Positions 8,316 to 14,301 of a DNA stretch of 24,444 nucleotides are shown here, in pieces. The notes beneath the pieces are model-generated. The model was not told the DNA's origin. It saw nothing but the letters and a program-made list of their open reading frames with translations, and searched no databases. Source of the stretch: CAYGSN01 sp964352675 (lineage in GTDB: Bacteria > Pseudomonadota > Alphaproteobacteria > Micavibrionales > Micavibrionaceae). Position 1 is the stretch's first letter. Every line of letters begins with the position of its first letter. A program made the translations under genes and the position numbers. Location of the stretch: NCBI GenBank assembly GCA_964352675.1, contig CAYGSN010000031.1, positions 1 to 24,444 of the forward strand, written 5' to 3'.

Positions 8316-8642
8316 ATGTCTAAAAAAACTGAGACATTGTCTCCCACTTTAGAGATGGTTTTAAAGGAGCTTGGAGAGAATATAAAGCTGGCGCGGTTGC
8401 GCCGGAAAATTACAACAACCATGCTGGCTGAACGGGCGGGCATGACCCGCACGACCCTGCGTAAGGTTGAAAATGGCGATAGTGGTGTGACGCTGGGTGC
8501 GTATGCTAGTGTTTTGTTTTGTCTTGGGTTGGAAAAAGACATTCTGCTCATCGGCAAAGATGATCCATTGGGGCGGCGCCTATGCCGTAGGCATCATACA
8601 GTGCAAATGTTACGTCCGAATGCAAATGCGACAACCGATTGA
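8316..8642 (+). CDS. XRE-family HTH regulator, HipB-like, without HipA partner
   Basis: The 108-aa protein contains a Cro/C1-type helix-turn-helix at about residues 17-75 (LARLRRKITTTMLAERAGMT then RTTLRKVENGDSGVTLGAYA). The pattern with GVTLGAYASVLFCLGLEKDI is typical of antitoxin-type repressors encoded just before a HipA kinase toxin. No hipA follows, so it is an orphan, perhaps left after toxin loss, or a free-standing repressor. ATG 8316 is chosen because GAGG at 8304-8307 sits correctly ahead of it; the longer TTG start would begin inside the operator. The C-terminal 25 residues are basic and uncharacterised. The perfect palindrome ahead of it strongly suggests self-regulation. Confidence 0.8.
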   Translation: MSKKTETLSPTLEMVLKELGENIKLARLRRKITTTMLAERAGMTRTTLRKVENGDSGVTLGAYASVLFCLGLEKDILLIGKDDPLGRRLCRRHHTVQMLRPNANATTD

Positions 8643-9001
8643 AATCATTTCATAATAGCTGAAGGACTGCTTGTTGAGGGTGCCGGAAAGTGGAGAGAAT
8701 TTACAAATATTCTTTTTCCCAGTTTTCAAGTTCTTTTAAAATAATCGCTTTAAATGTATCAGGGGAAGATTTCATAAGCTCTACATTATCTTTGGGGATT
8801 TTACTCCATTCACTCAAGTGTTTAGGCAAATCTCTCAAAAAACTGAGGGGTTTTCTGTATAAGGTAAACAAAGAAATAAAGCGTCTTTTAGAAGTTAAAA
8901 CTACCTTATTTCTGACTTAATATGCTATAAGAAGAGGCTCTCGGTAAATCCAGCTTTTTACACACGCATCTCGGTAAGAGCAGGCGTGACTTTGGCTCAC
9001 T
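8643..9001. other. A+T-rich gap with two mutually exclusive weak reading frames
   Basis: No convincing gene lies in this stretch. On the minus strand 8701-8916 stays open for 71 codons and reads protein-like near its end (LRDLPKHLSEWSKIPKDNVE). It has no ATG until 25 codons before the stop, only a TTG at 8869-8871, so it may be the tail of a lost gene. On the plus strand 8690-8920 is a 76-codon GTG-start frame of the same DNA with no recognisable features. At most one can be real. The final 60 bases contain a 9-bp direct repeat ahead of the response regulator. Confidence 0.4.
8939..8977 (+). promoter_or_regulatory. Direct repeat TCTCGGTAA x2, possible response-regulator binding site
   Basis: TCTCGGTAA occurs at 8939-8947 and 8969-8977. 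The copies are 30 bases apart start to start, about three helical turns, and lie 25-62 bases ahead of the response regulator ATG. OmpR-type regulators bind tandem direct repeats, though usually at 10-11 base spacing, so this assignment is tentative. Confidence 0.3.
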
Positions 9002-9739
9002 ATGACGAAAAAGAAAAATGTATTATTAATCGCGGACCGCGACAAGACAAGCCAGAAAATGCTCTCTCTTTTTCTGGATGAAGCGGCATTCAAGCTTGTG
9101 GATTGCATAACCGGCAAGCAGGCGATACAGCTTTGTGTGTCTGTTAAGCCCGATCTGGTGCTGCTCGATCCGGATCTCCCTGATATGAATGGTCCTGACC
9201 TGATCAGAAAAATTCGTGAATGGTCGGAAGTCCCGATTATCGTCATTTCAGTTGATACGGATAACGAGTCCGTCATTTCGTGCCTGAATGAGGGTGCTAG
9301 TGATTATGTTTTCAAACCCTTTAATGCCGATGTCTTGAAAGCGCGCATCAATGCTGCTCTGCGCTCATCCGCCGTCAAGGAAGCGGGTGAGCCGCAACTC
9401 GTTAACGGCCCCTTGCGGATTGATCTGGTGCGCCACGAAGTGTTTCTGGATGACGAGCTTCTGGCCTTTACCCCGAAAGAATACAATCTGTTGCGCTATT
9501 TCATGATCCATCGCGGCAAGATGCTGCCTCACCGTGACATTCTCAAGGAAGTCTGGGGCGACGCCCATGCCGACGATACGCAGTATTTGCGCGTGTTCAT
9601 CGGCCAGATACGGGAGAAGATCGAAAAAGATCCCGCCATCCCCGTGCGTATCATCACCGAGGCAGGCATCGGCTACCGCATGGAAATCGCCGAGATTGCG
9701 TTACTGTCCGATGAGGGCGTACTCAGGCTGTCGGCATAA
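9002..9739 (+). CDS. OmpR/KdpE-type response regulator, orphan
   Basis: This 245-aa two-domain regulator has a receiver domain at about residues 5-120 and a winged-helix OmpR-type DNA-binding domain at about 132-230. The phospho-acceptor is D56 (LVLLDPDLPDMNG), with S83 and K105 (FKPF) in the switch positions. The acidic cluster is reduced: the usual DD/ED pair reads A11-D12, which may weaken Mg2+ binding or alter phosphorylation. The DNA-binding half (FTPKEYNLLRYFMIHRGKML, EVWGDAH, YLRVFIGQIREKIEKDP and TEAGIGYR) is closest to KdpE. No histidine kinase and no kdpFABC genes are nearby, so its role in potassium response is unproven. No strong Shine-Dalgarno precedes ATG 9002. Confidence 0.88.
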   Translation: MTKKKNVLLIADRDKTSQKMLSLFLDEAAFKLVDCITGKQAIQLCVSVKPDLVLLDPDLPDMNGPDLIRKIREWSEVPIIVISVDTDNESVISCLNEGASDYVFKPFNADVLKARINAALRSSAVKEAGEPQLVNGPLRIDLVRHEVFLDDELLAFTPKEYNLLRYFMIHRGKMLPHRDILKEVWGDAHADDTQYLRVFIGQIREKIEKDPAIPVRIITEAGIGYRMEIAEIALLSDEGVLRLSA

Positions 9740-9753
9740 CGTCAAAGAATAGC

Positions 9754-9805
9754 CCTTACACAATCCTTATACATTCGCGCCTCTTCCTCATCGCTTCCTG
9801 ACGCG
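9754..9805 (+). promoter_or_regulatory. 52-bp shared upstream element, copy A
   Basis: This is the first of four ungapped copies. It has CCTTAC at 9754, TTATAC at 9767-9772, then 27 bases, then GACGCG at 9800. The conserved right block reads ATCGCTTCCTGACGCG. It lies 45 bases ahead of the OmpA-type lipoprotein. It is the most divergent copy in its last six bases. It is probably a promoter plus leader element (see findings). Confidence 0.7.
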
Positions 9806-9850
9806 GGAAGGCCCATGGTCGGTTTCTTGAATTAGAAAAAGGAACATACC

Positions 9851-10516
9851 ATGAAAACAAGAACCATCTTATTATGCACAGTCGCACTGACTTTGGGCGC
9901 CTGCAACTCCCACAACAGCATGTATGAAAGCTCCGGCCCGCGCTATACGCCGCGCGCTGAAATATCCCAAAATAATTACACGCAAAAAGAGCATCAACAA
10001 GACCGCATGGATGACAAATCATACGATCAGTATGAGCACAGAGAGCCATGCCAAAACTACCGCAAACTGCCTCGCAATTATATTGATGACTGCGTTGAAG
10101 AGGTAATGGAAGAGGAAATGATTGTTGCGGCTGCGCCAAAAGCAGCCCCGGCCCGAGCTCCACAAAAAGCCGCACTGCCTATCGTCAGCTCATACACCAT
10201 TCTGTTTGATTTTGATAAGTCAGATATTCGCAACAATGAAGAAGCAACGCTGGACCGGATCGCGGGAGAGATTAATAAATATCATCCCAAGCAGGTTACC
10301 GTCACCGGTTATACCGACAGTTCCGGCGACGCTGCTTACAACCAGACACTCTCTCGCCAACGTGAGGAATCCGTATCTAGAGCCCTTCTCGCCCGCGGGA
10401 TTGCAAACCAGACGCTGGATCGTGAAGCACGCGGCGAATATCACCAGGCCGTGCAGACCAAAGACGGCATCAGAAATCAGGAAAACCGCCGCGTTGTCAT
10501 TGATTTCCGCCGCTAG
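9851..10516 (+). CDS. OmpA-family lipoprotein (peptidoglycan-binding)
   Basis: The 221-aa lipoprotein begins MKTRTILLCTVALTLGAC, so lipidation would be at C18. A polar, Gln/Arg/Tyr-rich linker and an acidic EEVMEEEM patch lead to an OmpA C-terminal domain at about residues 113-221. That domain contains ILFDFDKSDIRN, VTGYTDSSGDAAYNQTLSRQ and ENRRVVIDF. D156 and R171 match the two residues that grip diaminopimelate in peptidoglycan. The protein should tether the outer membrane to the wall, like Pal. A GGAAC-containing purine run precedes the ATG as ribosome site. Shared element A lies just upstream, placing it with the sigma-factor-linked stress genes. Confidence 0.9.
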   Translation: MKTRTILLCTVALTLGACNSHNSMYESSGPRYTPRAEISQNNYTQKEHQQDRMDDKSYDQYEHREPCQNYRKLPRNYIDDCVEEVMEEEMIVAAAPKAAPARAPQKAALPIVSSYTILFDFDKSDIRNNEEATLDRIAGEINKYHPKQVTVTGYTDSSGDAAYNQTLSRQREESVSRALLARGIANQTLDREARGEYHQAVQTKDGIRNQENRRVVIDFRR

Positions 10517-10529
10517 AAAAGGAAAGACC

Positions 10530-10688
10530 ATGAGCAAGGAACCGCCAACACCCCCGGTAACGCCCATGAGCAAAGAAAACCTTGCAAGCAATATTATCGG
10601 GTTTCCGATCATAAAATCGCCGCTTCGCACTGTATGGACAGCAAAACCGTTAAAAACAAAACCTAAAGATAAAAGGACTAAAAAATGA
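10530..10688 (+). CDS. 52-aa Pro/Lys-rich small protein, translationally coupled to CBS gene
   Basis: The frame MSKEPPTPPVTPMSKENLAS... runs from ATG 10530 (AAAGGAAAG just upstream, 13 bases after the lipoprotein stop) to TGA 10686-10688. The stop overlaps the start of the next gene as ATGA, a sign of translational coupling. The peptide is proline-rich at its N-terminus and lysine-rich at its C-terminus (KTKPKDKRTKK), with IIGFPIIKSPLRTVW between. MSKE occurs twice, twelve residues apart. I recognise no family. The gene order and overlap support expression, but function is unknown. Confidence 0.6.
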   Translation: MSKEPPTPPVTPMSKENLASNIIGFPIIKSPLRTVWTAKPLKTKPKDKRTKK

Positions 10689-11152
10689 AGATCAAAGACA
10701 TTATGAGCAAAAACGTAGAAATTGTTTCACCTGATACCCTTCTGCACGAGGTCGCTCAAAAAATGCAGCAAAGCGATTGCGGCAGTATTCTTGTGGGTAA
10801 GGATGACAGGCTGGTCGGCGTTATCACCGACCGTGATTTGGCTCTGCGCTGTGTGGCGAAATCTCACGATCCGGCCGCAACCAAAGCCGAGCAGGTCATG
10901 ACCAAGGAAATCCTATATTGCCGTGATAGTGATGAGATAGAAGATGTTGCGCTGAACATGACAAAAAACAAAGTCCGGCGCTTGCCTGTCCTGGATAAAG
11001 AAAAGCGACTTGTGGGCATTGTATCGCTCGGCGATCTGGCCTCGCATTCAACGGATCATCATTACCTTATTTGCGGCAAGGCTCTGGGACATATCTGCGC
11101 CGTACCAAATCAAACTGTAAAAACGGAAGACAGGAAGGCCAGTCATGCTTAG
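10685..11152 (+). CDS. Tandem CBS-domain protein
   Basis: This 155-aa soluble protein consists of a CBS pair. CBS1 starts IMSKNVEIVSPDTLLHEVAQ and contains CGSILVGKDDRLVGVITDRD; CBS2 starts VMTKEILYCRDSDEIEDVAL and contains RRLPVLDKEKRLVGIVSLGD. This is the common stress-associated form, thought to sense adenylate nucleotides. It has a short polar tail and no membrane anchor, unlike the CBS protein at 4481. It overlaps the 52-aa gene by four bases at its start and the DUF1328 gene by eight bases at its end, so the three form a tightly coupled operon. Confidence 0.9.
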   Translation: MKIKDIMSKNVEIVSPDTLLHEVAQKMQQSDCGSILVGKDDRLVGVITDRDLALRCVAKSHDPAATKAEQVMTKEILYCRDSDEIEDVALNMTKNKVRRLPVLDKEKRLVGIVSLGDLASHSTDHHYLICGKALGHICAVPNQTVKTEDRKASHA

Positions 11153-11321
11153 ATGGGCCGTAACATTTTTTGTAATTGCCCTGATTGCCGGAGTGCTGGG
11201 CTTTAGTGGTATTGCCGCCGGGGCTGTTGAAATTGCGCGGATACTATTCGTCGTCTTTATCGTGCTTTTTATCATCGCTGCGCTCATGCACGCCCTAAAA
11301 GGCAAAGCGCCGTCAGTTTGA
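11145..11321 (+). CDS. DUF1328 (YtjA-type) small membrane protein
   Basis: The 58-aa protein MLRWAVTFFVIALIAGVLGF... starts at ATG 11145, eight bases before the CBS stop, with GGAAGG upstream. It has two hydrophobic segments, about residues 4-22 and 30-49, around the family hallmark GFSGIAAGAVEIARILF. It ends with a short basic tail. DUF1328 proteins are widespread tiny inner-membrane proteins, often in stress clusters, with no known biochemical role. The overlap with the CBS gene indicates co-translation. Confidence 0.88.
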   Translation: MLRWAVTFFVIALIAGVLGFSGIAAGAVEIARILFVVFIVLFIIAALMHALKGKAPSV

Positions 11322-11347
11322 ATAAATTTAACAAAGGAGATTTAACC

Positions 11348-11485
11348 ATGTTTACAAACACACGATTTCTAATGCTTTTGTCTTTGGCCGCCATCAGCCT
11401 CGGGCTTTCAGCCTGCGAAACCATGGATGGTGCTGGCCGTGATATTGAACACGCTGGCGAATCCATTCAGGACGCTGCAGATTGA
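11348..11485 (+). CDS. Entericidin-like small lipoprotein
   Basis: The 45-aa precursor opens with a signal MFTNTRFLMLLSLAAISLGL and a lipobox LSAC, lipidated Cys at residue 22. The mature peptide ETMDGAGRDIEHAGESIQDA is the entericidin EcnA/EcnB pattern (CNTxxGxGxDIxxxGxxIxxAA). A strong AAAGGAG ribosome site is at 11334-11340. In enteric bacteria entericidins are an antidote/toxin-like lipoprotein pair linked to stationary-phase lysis. Here only one is present, so the role is uncertain; envelope stress is the likely context. Confidence 0.85.
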   Translation: MFTNTRFLMLLSLAAISLGLSACETMDGAGRDIEHAGESIQDAAD

Positions 11486-11519
11486 TAAATTTTTAACACC
11501 TAAAAAACAAGGAACCATC

Positions 11520-12341
11520 ATGAAAAACAAAATCTTAACAACCGTATCGGTTATTGCGCTTATGAGCACATTGCCAGCTTTGAGCTTGATCCATATAGCC
11601 AGAGCACAAATACCTGCTACAGCGGCCAAAAATAATTCTGACATTATTTCTAAAAACACACGCGAAGCCGTAAAAGACATGAAAAGTGACACAGCAAAAG
11701 CCTATGAAGAAACCAAAGCAATGTTAATCGGCAAGCAAGAAACCGATAAAAATACGCCTGTTGTCATCAACTCTCGTAAAACTGCAAACGGTATTATTGG
11801 CCATCATGTGTATAACGAAAAGCATGAAAGCGTAGCCAAAGTCACTGACATCATTCTAAGCAAAGACGGCAAAGCCGAAATGGTTGTTGTGTCTGAGAGC
11901 TTGCTTGGCATGGGTACGAAGGCTGCCTTTGATTACAGCGCTATCACACGTGTCGAGGACGATGGTGACGTGATTATGCCCCTGACCAAGGAGATCCTCG
12001 ACAACGCCGCGTCTTTTTCTTACGACAAGGCCGAGGGCAAGAGTGGTGAAAAGGTGCGCGTTATTCCTGATAATGGCTACAGCGTTGCCAAGCTTCTGGA
12101 TGGAAAACTTCTCAATCAGAAGAAGGAACCTGTTGCTGATATTGAGAACATCTCCTTTAAAGACGGCAAAGCCAATCAAATTATCGTTGGTTTTGACAAG
12201 ATGCTCGGCATGGGCGGTGAGAAGGCTGCTCTTTCTTACAGCGATGCCGCGATTATCCGCGATGGCGAGAAGTTGAACTTCCAACTGAGCACTAAAAAAA
12301 CGGCACAGTTTGAAGCATACAAAAAAACCTTAACAAAATAG
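11520..12341 (+). CDS. Exported tandem PRC-barrel domain protein
   Basis: The 273-aa protein carries an N-terminal signal segment (MKNKILTTVSVIALMSTLPA ... IARAQ). A Lys/Asp-rich stretch follows, then two PRC-barrel repeats. The repeats share the pattern V(A)D/T-I-SKDGKA-(E/N)-x-(V/I)VV, then LGMG-KAAxxYS, then xxRDG/EDDG (about residues 85-150 and 185-265). PRC barrels are small beta-barrel modules found in photosynthetic reaction centres, RimM and stress proteins. ATG 11520 is taken, with AAGGAACC ahead, because it opens the signal peptide; the longer frame from 11427 covers the entericidin gene. Dps begins 13 bases after its stop, so the two are probably co-transcribed. Confidence 0.85.
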   Translation: MKNKILTTVSVIALMSTLPALSLIHIARAQIPATAAKNNSDIISKNTREAVKDMKSDTAKAYEETKAMLIGKQETDKNTPVVINSRKTANGIIGHHVYNEKHESVAKVTDIILSKDGKAEMVVVSESLLGMGTKAAFDYSAITRVEDDGDVIMPLTKEILDNAASFSYDKAEGKSGEKVRVIPDNGYSVAKLLDGKLLNQKKEPVADIENISFKDGKANQIIVGFDKMLGMGGEKAALSYSDAAIIRDGEKLNFQLSTKKTAQFEAYKKTLTK

Positions 12342-12354
12342 AAATGAGAAAATC

Positions 12355-12852
12355 ATGAACGAACTAGCAACACTACACAAAGCAAAAGAAGCCACAACCC
12401 CCGTAAGTGAAAGTTTGCAAAATGTACTGACTAATACGTACGGGCTGTACCTCGCAACACATAATTACCATTGGAATGTGGAAGGACCTCGGTTTGTCGA
12501 TCTACATAAGCTGTTTGATGAACAGTATAACGAACTCTTTCAGGCCGTTGATGTGATTGCGGAGCGCATTCGTGCGCTTGATTCATACGCCCTGCCTTTT
12601 GAAGGTAAAGAGATAATGGACATTCTTAAAACCACATCCAATGCAATGAACAAAGAAACAGATGCGGATGCGAGAGCAATCCGCATGGTTCATAATTTGA
12701 TTGAGATGAATGAAAGCGTTATTGAGAGCTGTCAATCAGCTAAGAAAGAGGCGCAAATGGCAAAGGATGATGAAAGCGAAAACCTTATGGTTGAGCGGAT
12801 TACGGCGCAGCAAAAGGCCCTATGGATGCTGCGGAGTATTGTTAAAGATTAA
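12355..12852 (+). CDS. dps: Dps-type DNA-protecting ferritin
   Basis: The 165-aa protein forms, by family, a hollow dodecamer that oxidises Fe2+ with peroxide and shields DNA during starvation and oxidative stress. All ferroxidase ligands align with E. coli Dps: H39 (YHWNVEGP), H51 and D55 (LHKLFDE), D66 and E70 (VDVIAERI). Its length is standard. The N-terminal tail is short with a few lysines, so DNA binding may be modest. It follows the PRC-barrel gene by 13 bases. The stop codon abuts shared element B of the next transcription unit. The assignment is clear. Confidence 0.95.
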   Translation: MNELATLHKAKEATTPVSESLQNVLTNTYGLYLATHNYHWNVEGPRFVDLHKLFDEQYNELFQAVDVIAERIRALDSYALPFEGKEIMDILKTTSNAMNKETDADARAIRMVHNLIEMNESVIESCQSAKKEAQMAKDDESENLMVERITAQQKALWMLRSIVKD

Positions 12853-12903
12853 CTTATAGCTTCCTTATACTCTCGGCCTTTATCCGCATCGCATTGTTAT
12901 ACG
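12852..12903 (+). promoter_or_regulatory. 52-bp shared upstream element, copy B
   Basis: ACTTAT starts at 12852, TTATAC at 12865-12870, then 27 bases, then TATACG at 12898-12903. The right block reads GCATCGCATTGTTATACG. It begins on the last base of the dps stop codon and lies 69 bases ahead of the CsbD-like gene. CCGCAT and ATACGG can pair around the conserved loop with one mismatch. Confidence 0.7.
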
Positions 12904-12971
12904 GCATTTGCGACAACATCATACGGATCTGCGGTTCGCAGATTTCAAACCAAAAGATCAAGGAGATCATC

Positions 12972-13214
12972 ATGGAAAACAAGAATCAAAACACGCAGCA
13001 AAACTCAAAAGAAAACACCGAAAAGCTGCATAAAAAAATTAAGGAAACATGGAGCGGCCTCGGTGATAATGACATCAAGCTTTACGATGGCAAGCGCGAT
13101 GAGTTCTTTGCCAAGCTGAAAGAAAAAGCCAATATCTCAAAAGAAGATGCAAAAAAGAAAATGGCGCAGTTGGAAAAAGAATGCGGTTGCAGCGGCACAG
13201 CCAAAGCAGCGTAG
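12972..13214 (+). CDS. CsbD-like stress protein
   Basis: The 80-aa, highly charged protein starts at ATG 12972 behind AAGGAGAT. Residues about 17-70 match the CsbD fold: KLHKKIKETWSGLGDNDIKL, then YDGKRDEFFAKLKEKANISK, then EDAKKKMAQLEK. CsbD proteins are abundant general-stress proteins of unknown activity, in many bacteria under stress sigma factors. The C-terminus ECGCSGTAKAA carries two cysteines separated by one residue (CGC), which is unusual for CsbD and could bind metal or respond to redox. A frame extension upstream to 12894 crosses shared element B and was rejected. A strong terminator follows. Confidence 0.85.
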   Translation: MENKNQNTQQNSKENTEKLHKKIKETWSGLGDNDIKLYDGKRDEFFAKLKEKANISKEDAKKKMAQLEKECGCSGTAKAA

Positions 13215-13235
13215 TCTTTAATATATCCCCCGCAA

Positions 13236-13266
13236 AACCGTCCGGCCCCCGCCGGGCGGTTTTTTA
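13236..13266 (+). terminator. Rho-independent terminator after CsbD-like gene
   Basis: An 11-bp stem, AACCGTCCGGC pairing with GCCGGGCGGTT (one G-T wobble), has a CCCC loop and is followed by a run of T at 13260-13265. This is a canonical intrinsic terminator and separates the CsbD unit from the sigma factor unit. Confidence 0.93.
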
Positions 13267-13290
13267 TATAGGCTTGTTTTGAAATAATTC

Positions 13291-13342
13291 TTTTACAAGA
13301 AATTTATACACCGGAAATTTTCCCGTATCGCTTCTTGATACA
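13291..13342 (+). promoter_or_regulatory. 52-bp shared upstream element, copy C (sigma factor gene)
   Basis: TTTTAC starts at 13291, TTATAC is at 13304-13309, then 27 bases, then GATACA at 13337-13342. The right block holds GTATC-GCTTCTT-GATAC, an exact 5-bp inverted repeat around the conserved loop. It lies 50 bases ahead of the ECF sigma factor ATG, which would fit autoregulation. Confidence 0.7.
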
Positions 13343-13392
13343 TAGCCCAATATCTTTGGCTTCATAACAACACAAACCCATAGGAGGTTATC

Positions 13393-13947
13393 ATGTTTGC
13401 CCAAAACGCCCTAGTTGCCGAAACCAGAAAATTACAGAGATTTGCAATGCGTCTTACGCGAAGCAAAGACGACGCCGACGATCTGGTTCAGTCCACTTGC
13501 CTGCGCGCGCTTGAAAAAGCGGATTATTTTGAGGAGGGTTCAAACCTGTTTGGCTGGACGTCTAAAATCATGTACAACCTTTTTGTTTCCGGTTACCGCC
13601 GCAAGGTGAAATTTGAGACGCAATACGATCCTGAACCCTATCTGCAAGCGCAAACCGTAAAGCCGGTTCAAGATATAAATATGGAAGTTTCGGATGTTAA
13701 AAGAGCCATAAGACGGATCGGAACTAATCATCGCGAGATTCTTGTTATGGTCTGCATTGAAGGACGAACTTATCAGGAGGTGTCGCAGGTTTTACACATC
13801 CCCGTCGGCACAGTCAGATCACGCCTGTCCCGCGCCCGTGAACATTTGAAAAGCATGATGGATGCGCCGCATAATTCTTATTCAAATGTTAATGTTCCGG
13901 TTATTCCAGCCTATATAGCCTCTCATGCACTCAAAAGGATCGCCTGA
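13393..13947 (+). CDS. ECF-type RNA polymerase sigma factor
   Basis: The 184-aa protein contains sigma region 2 at about residues 10-75 (FAMRLTRSKDDADDLVQSTC ... NLFGWTSKIMYNLF) and region 4 at about 102-153 (HREILVMVCIEGRTYQEVSQ then VLHIPVGTVRSRLSRAREHL). It lacks region 3, as ECF factors do. The region 2 wording is typical of alphaproteobacterial ECF factors. ATG 13393 is preceded by an excellent TAGGAGG ribosome site. No anti-sigma factor, NepR or PhyR gene is evident next to it, so how it is held inactive is unknown. The C-terminal 30 residues beyond region 4 are uncharged and unassigned. Shared element C precedes it, and the three other copies precede stress-type or small hydrophilic protein genes. 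Confidence 0.92.
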   Translation: MFAQNALVAETRKLQRFAMRLTRSKDDADDLVQSTCLRALEKADYFEEGSNLFGWTSKIMYNLFVSGYRRKVKFETQYDPEPYLQAQTVKPVQDINMEVSDVKRAIRRIGTNHREILVMVCIEGRTYQEVSQVLHIPVGTVRSRLSRAREHLKSMMDAPHNSYSNVNVPVIPAYIASHALKRIA

Positions 13948-13970
13948 AACCGAACACACTACTTCTGAAT

Positions 13971-14022
13971 CTTTACGCAAAATTTATACTCTGGCTGCCT
14001 TCACGCATGGCTTCCTGATACG
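13971..14022 (+). promoter_or_regulatory. 52-bp shared upstream element, copy D
   Basis: CTTTAC starts at 13971, TTATAC is at 13984-13989, then 27 bases, then GATACG at 14017-14022. The right block is CGCATGGCTTCCTGATACG. TCACGCAT and ATACGTGA flank the loop and pair with one mismatch. It lies 23 bases after the sigma factor stop and 60 bases ahead of the 49-aa gene. Confidence 0.7.
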
Positions 14023-14082
14023 TGAGGGAATAGCCTGAAACCATACCAAAAACATTTAAACCCAAAACGTAAGGAAACGACC

Positions 14083-14232
14083 ATGTTTAACAAAAACAAA
14101 AAACCGACTGAAATCCGTCCCGCCGACCAAAAAGCAAAAGACAAGCAGGACGAAAAAAGTAAAAACCCGCGCGAGAATAAAGACGCCGCACAGGAAAAAT
14201 CTTCCATGCGATCCGAGGGCGGAAAAAACTAA
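14083..14232 (+). CDS. 49-aa highly charged small protein
   Basis: The frame starts at ATG 14083 after AAGGAAACG and ends at TAA 14230-14232. It is almost entirely hydrophilic (MFNKNKKPTEIRPADQKAKD and so on, ending RSEGGKN), rich in Lys, Asp, Glu and Asn, with no hydrophobic core, so it is probably disordered. It does not resemble NepR-type anti-sigma factors. Its position right after the sigma factor and behind shared element D suggests it is a target of, or partner to, the stress system. Composition resembles small stress or desiccation proteins, which is only an analogy. Confidence 0.6.
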   Translation: MFNKNKKPTEIRPADQKAKDKQDEKSKNPRENKDAAQEKSSMRSEGGKN

Positions 14233-14244
14233 CCCCAAGCACGA

Positions 14245-14272
14245 AGGAAGCTGGCTGAAAATCCGGCTTCCT
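14245..14272 (+). other. Strong intergenic hairpin without U-tract
   Basis: AGGAAGCTGG (14245-14254) and CCGGCTTCCT (14263-14272) form a 10-bp stem with one wobble pair around an 8-base loop. There is no run of T after it, so it may be a processing or stability element rather than an intrinsic terminator. Its 3' arm ends GGCTTCCTGAACG, similar to the conserved loop block of the 52-bp element. Confidence 0.6.
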
Positions 14273-14301
14273 GAACGTGCCTGCCGAAAAAGGAGGCAGC
14301 T

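Noticed and set aside
9838..9850. GGAAC as the -35 of an EcfG-type promoter before the OmpA lipoprotein (and the same at 11511)
   Set aside because: Both lie within about ten bases of the ATG, where they serve as Shine-Dalgarno, and neither has CGTT at 16-17 bases downstream.
10122..10688. 188-codon plus-strand frame over the OmpA lipoprotein
   Set aside because: Its first three quarters are an out-of-frame shadow of the lipoprotein gene; only the 52-codon end from ATG 10530 has its own ribosome site.
11856..12284. 142-codon minus-strand frame
   Set aside because: Antisense to the PRC-barrel repeats; no ribosome site or family match.
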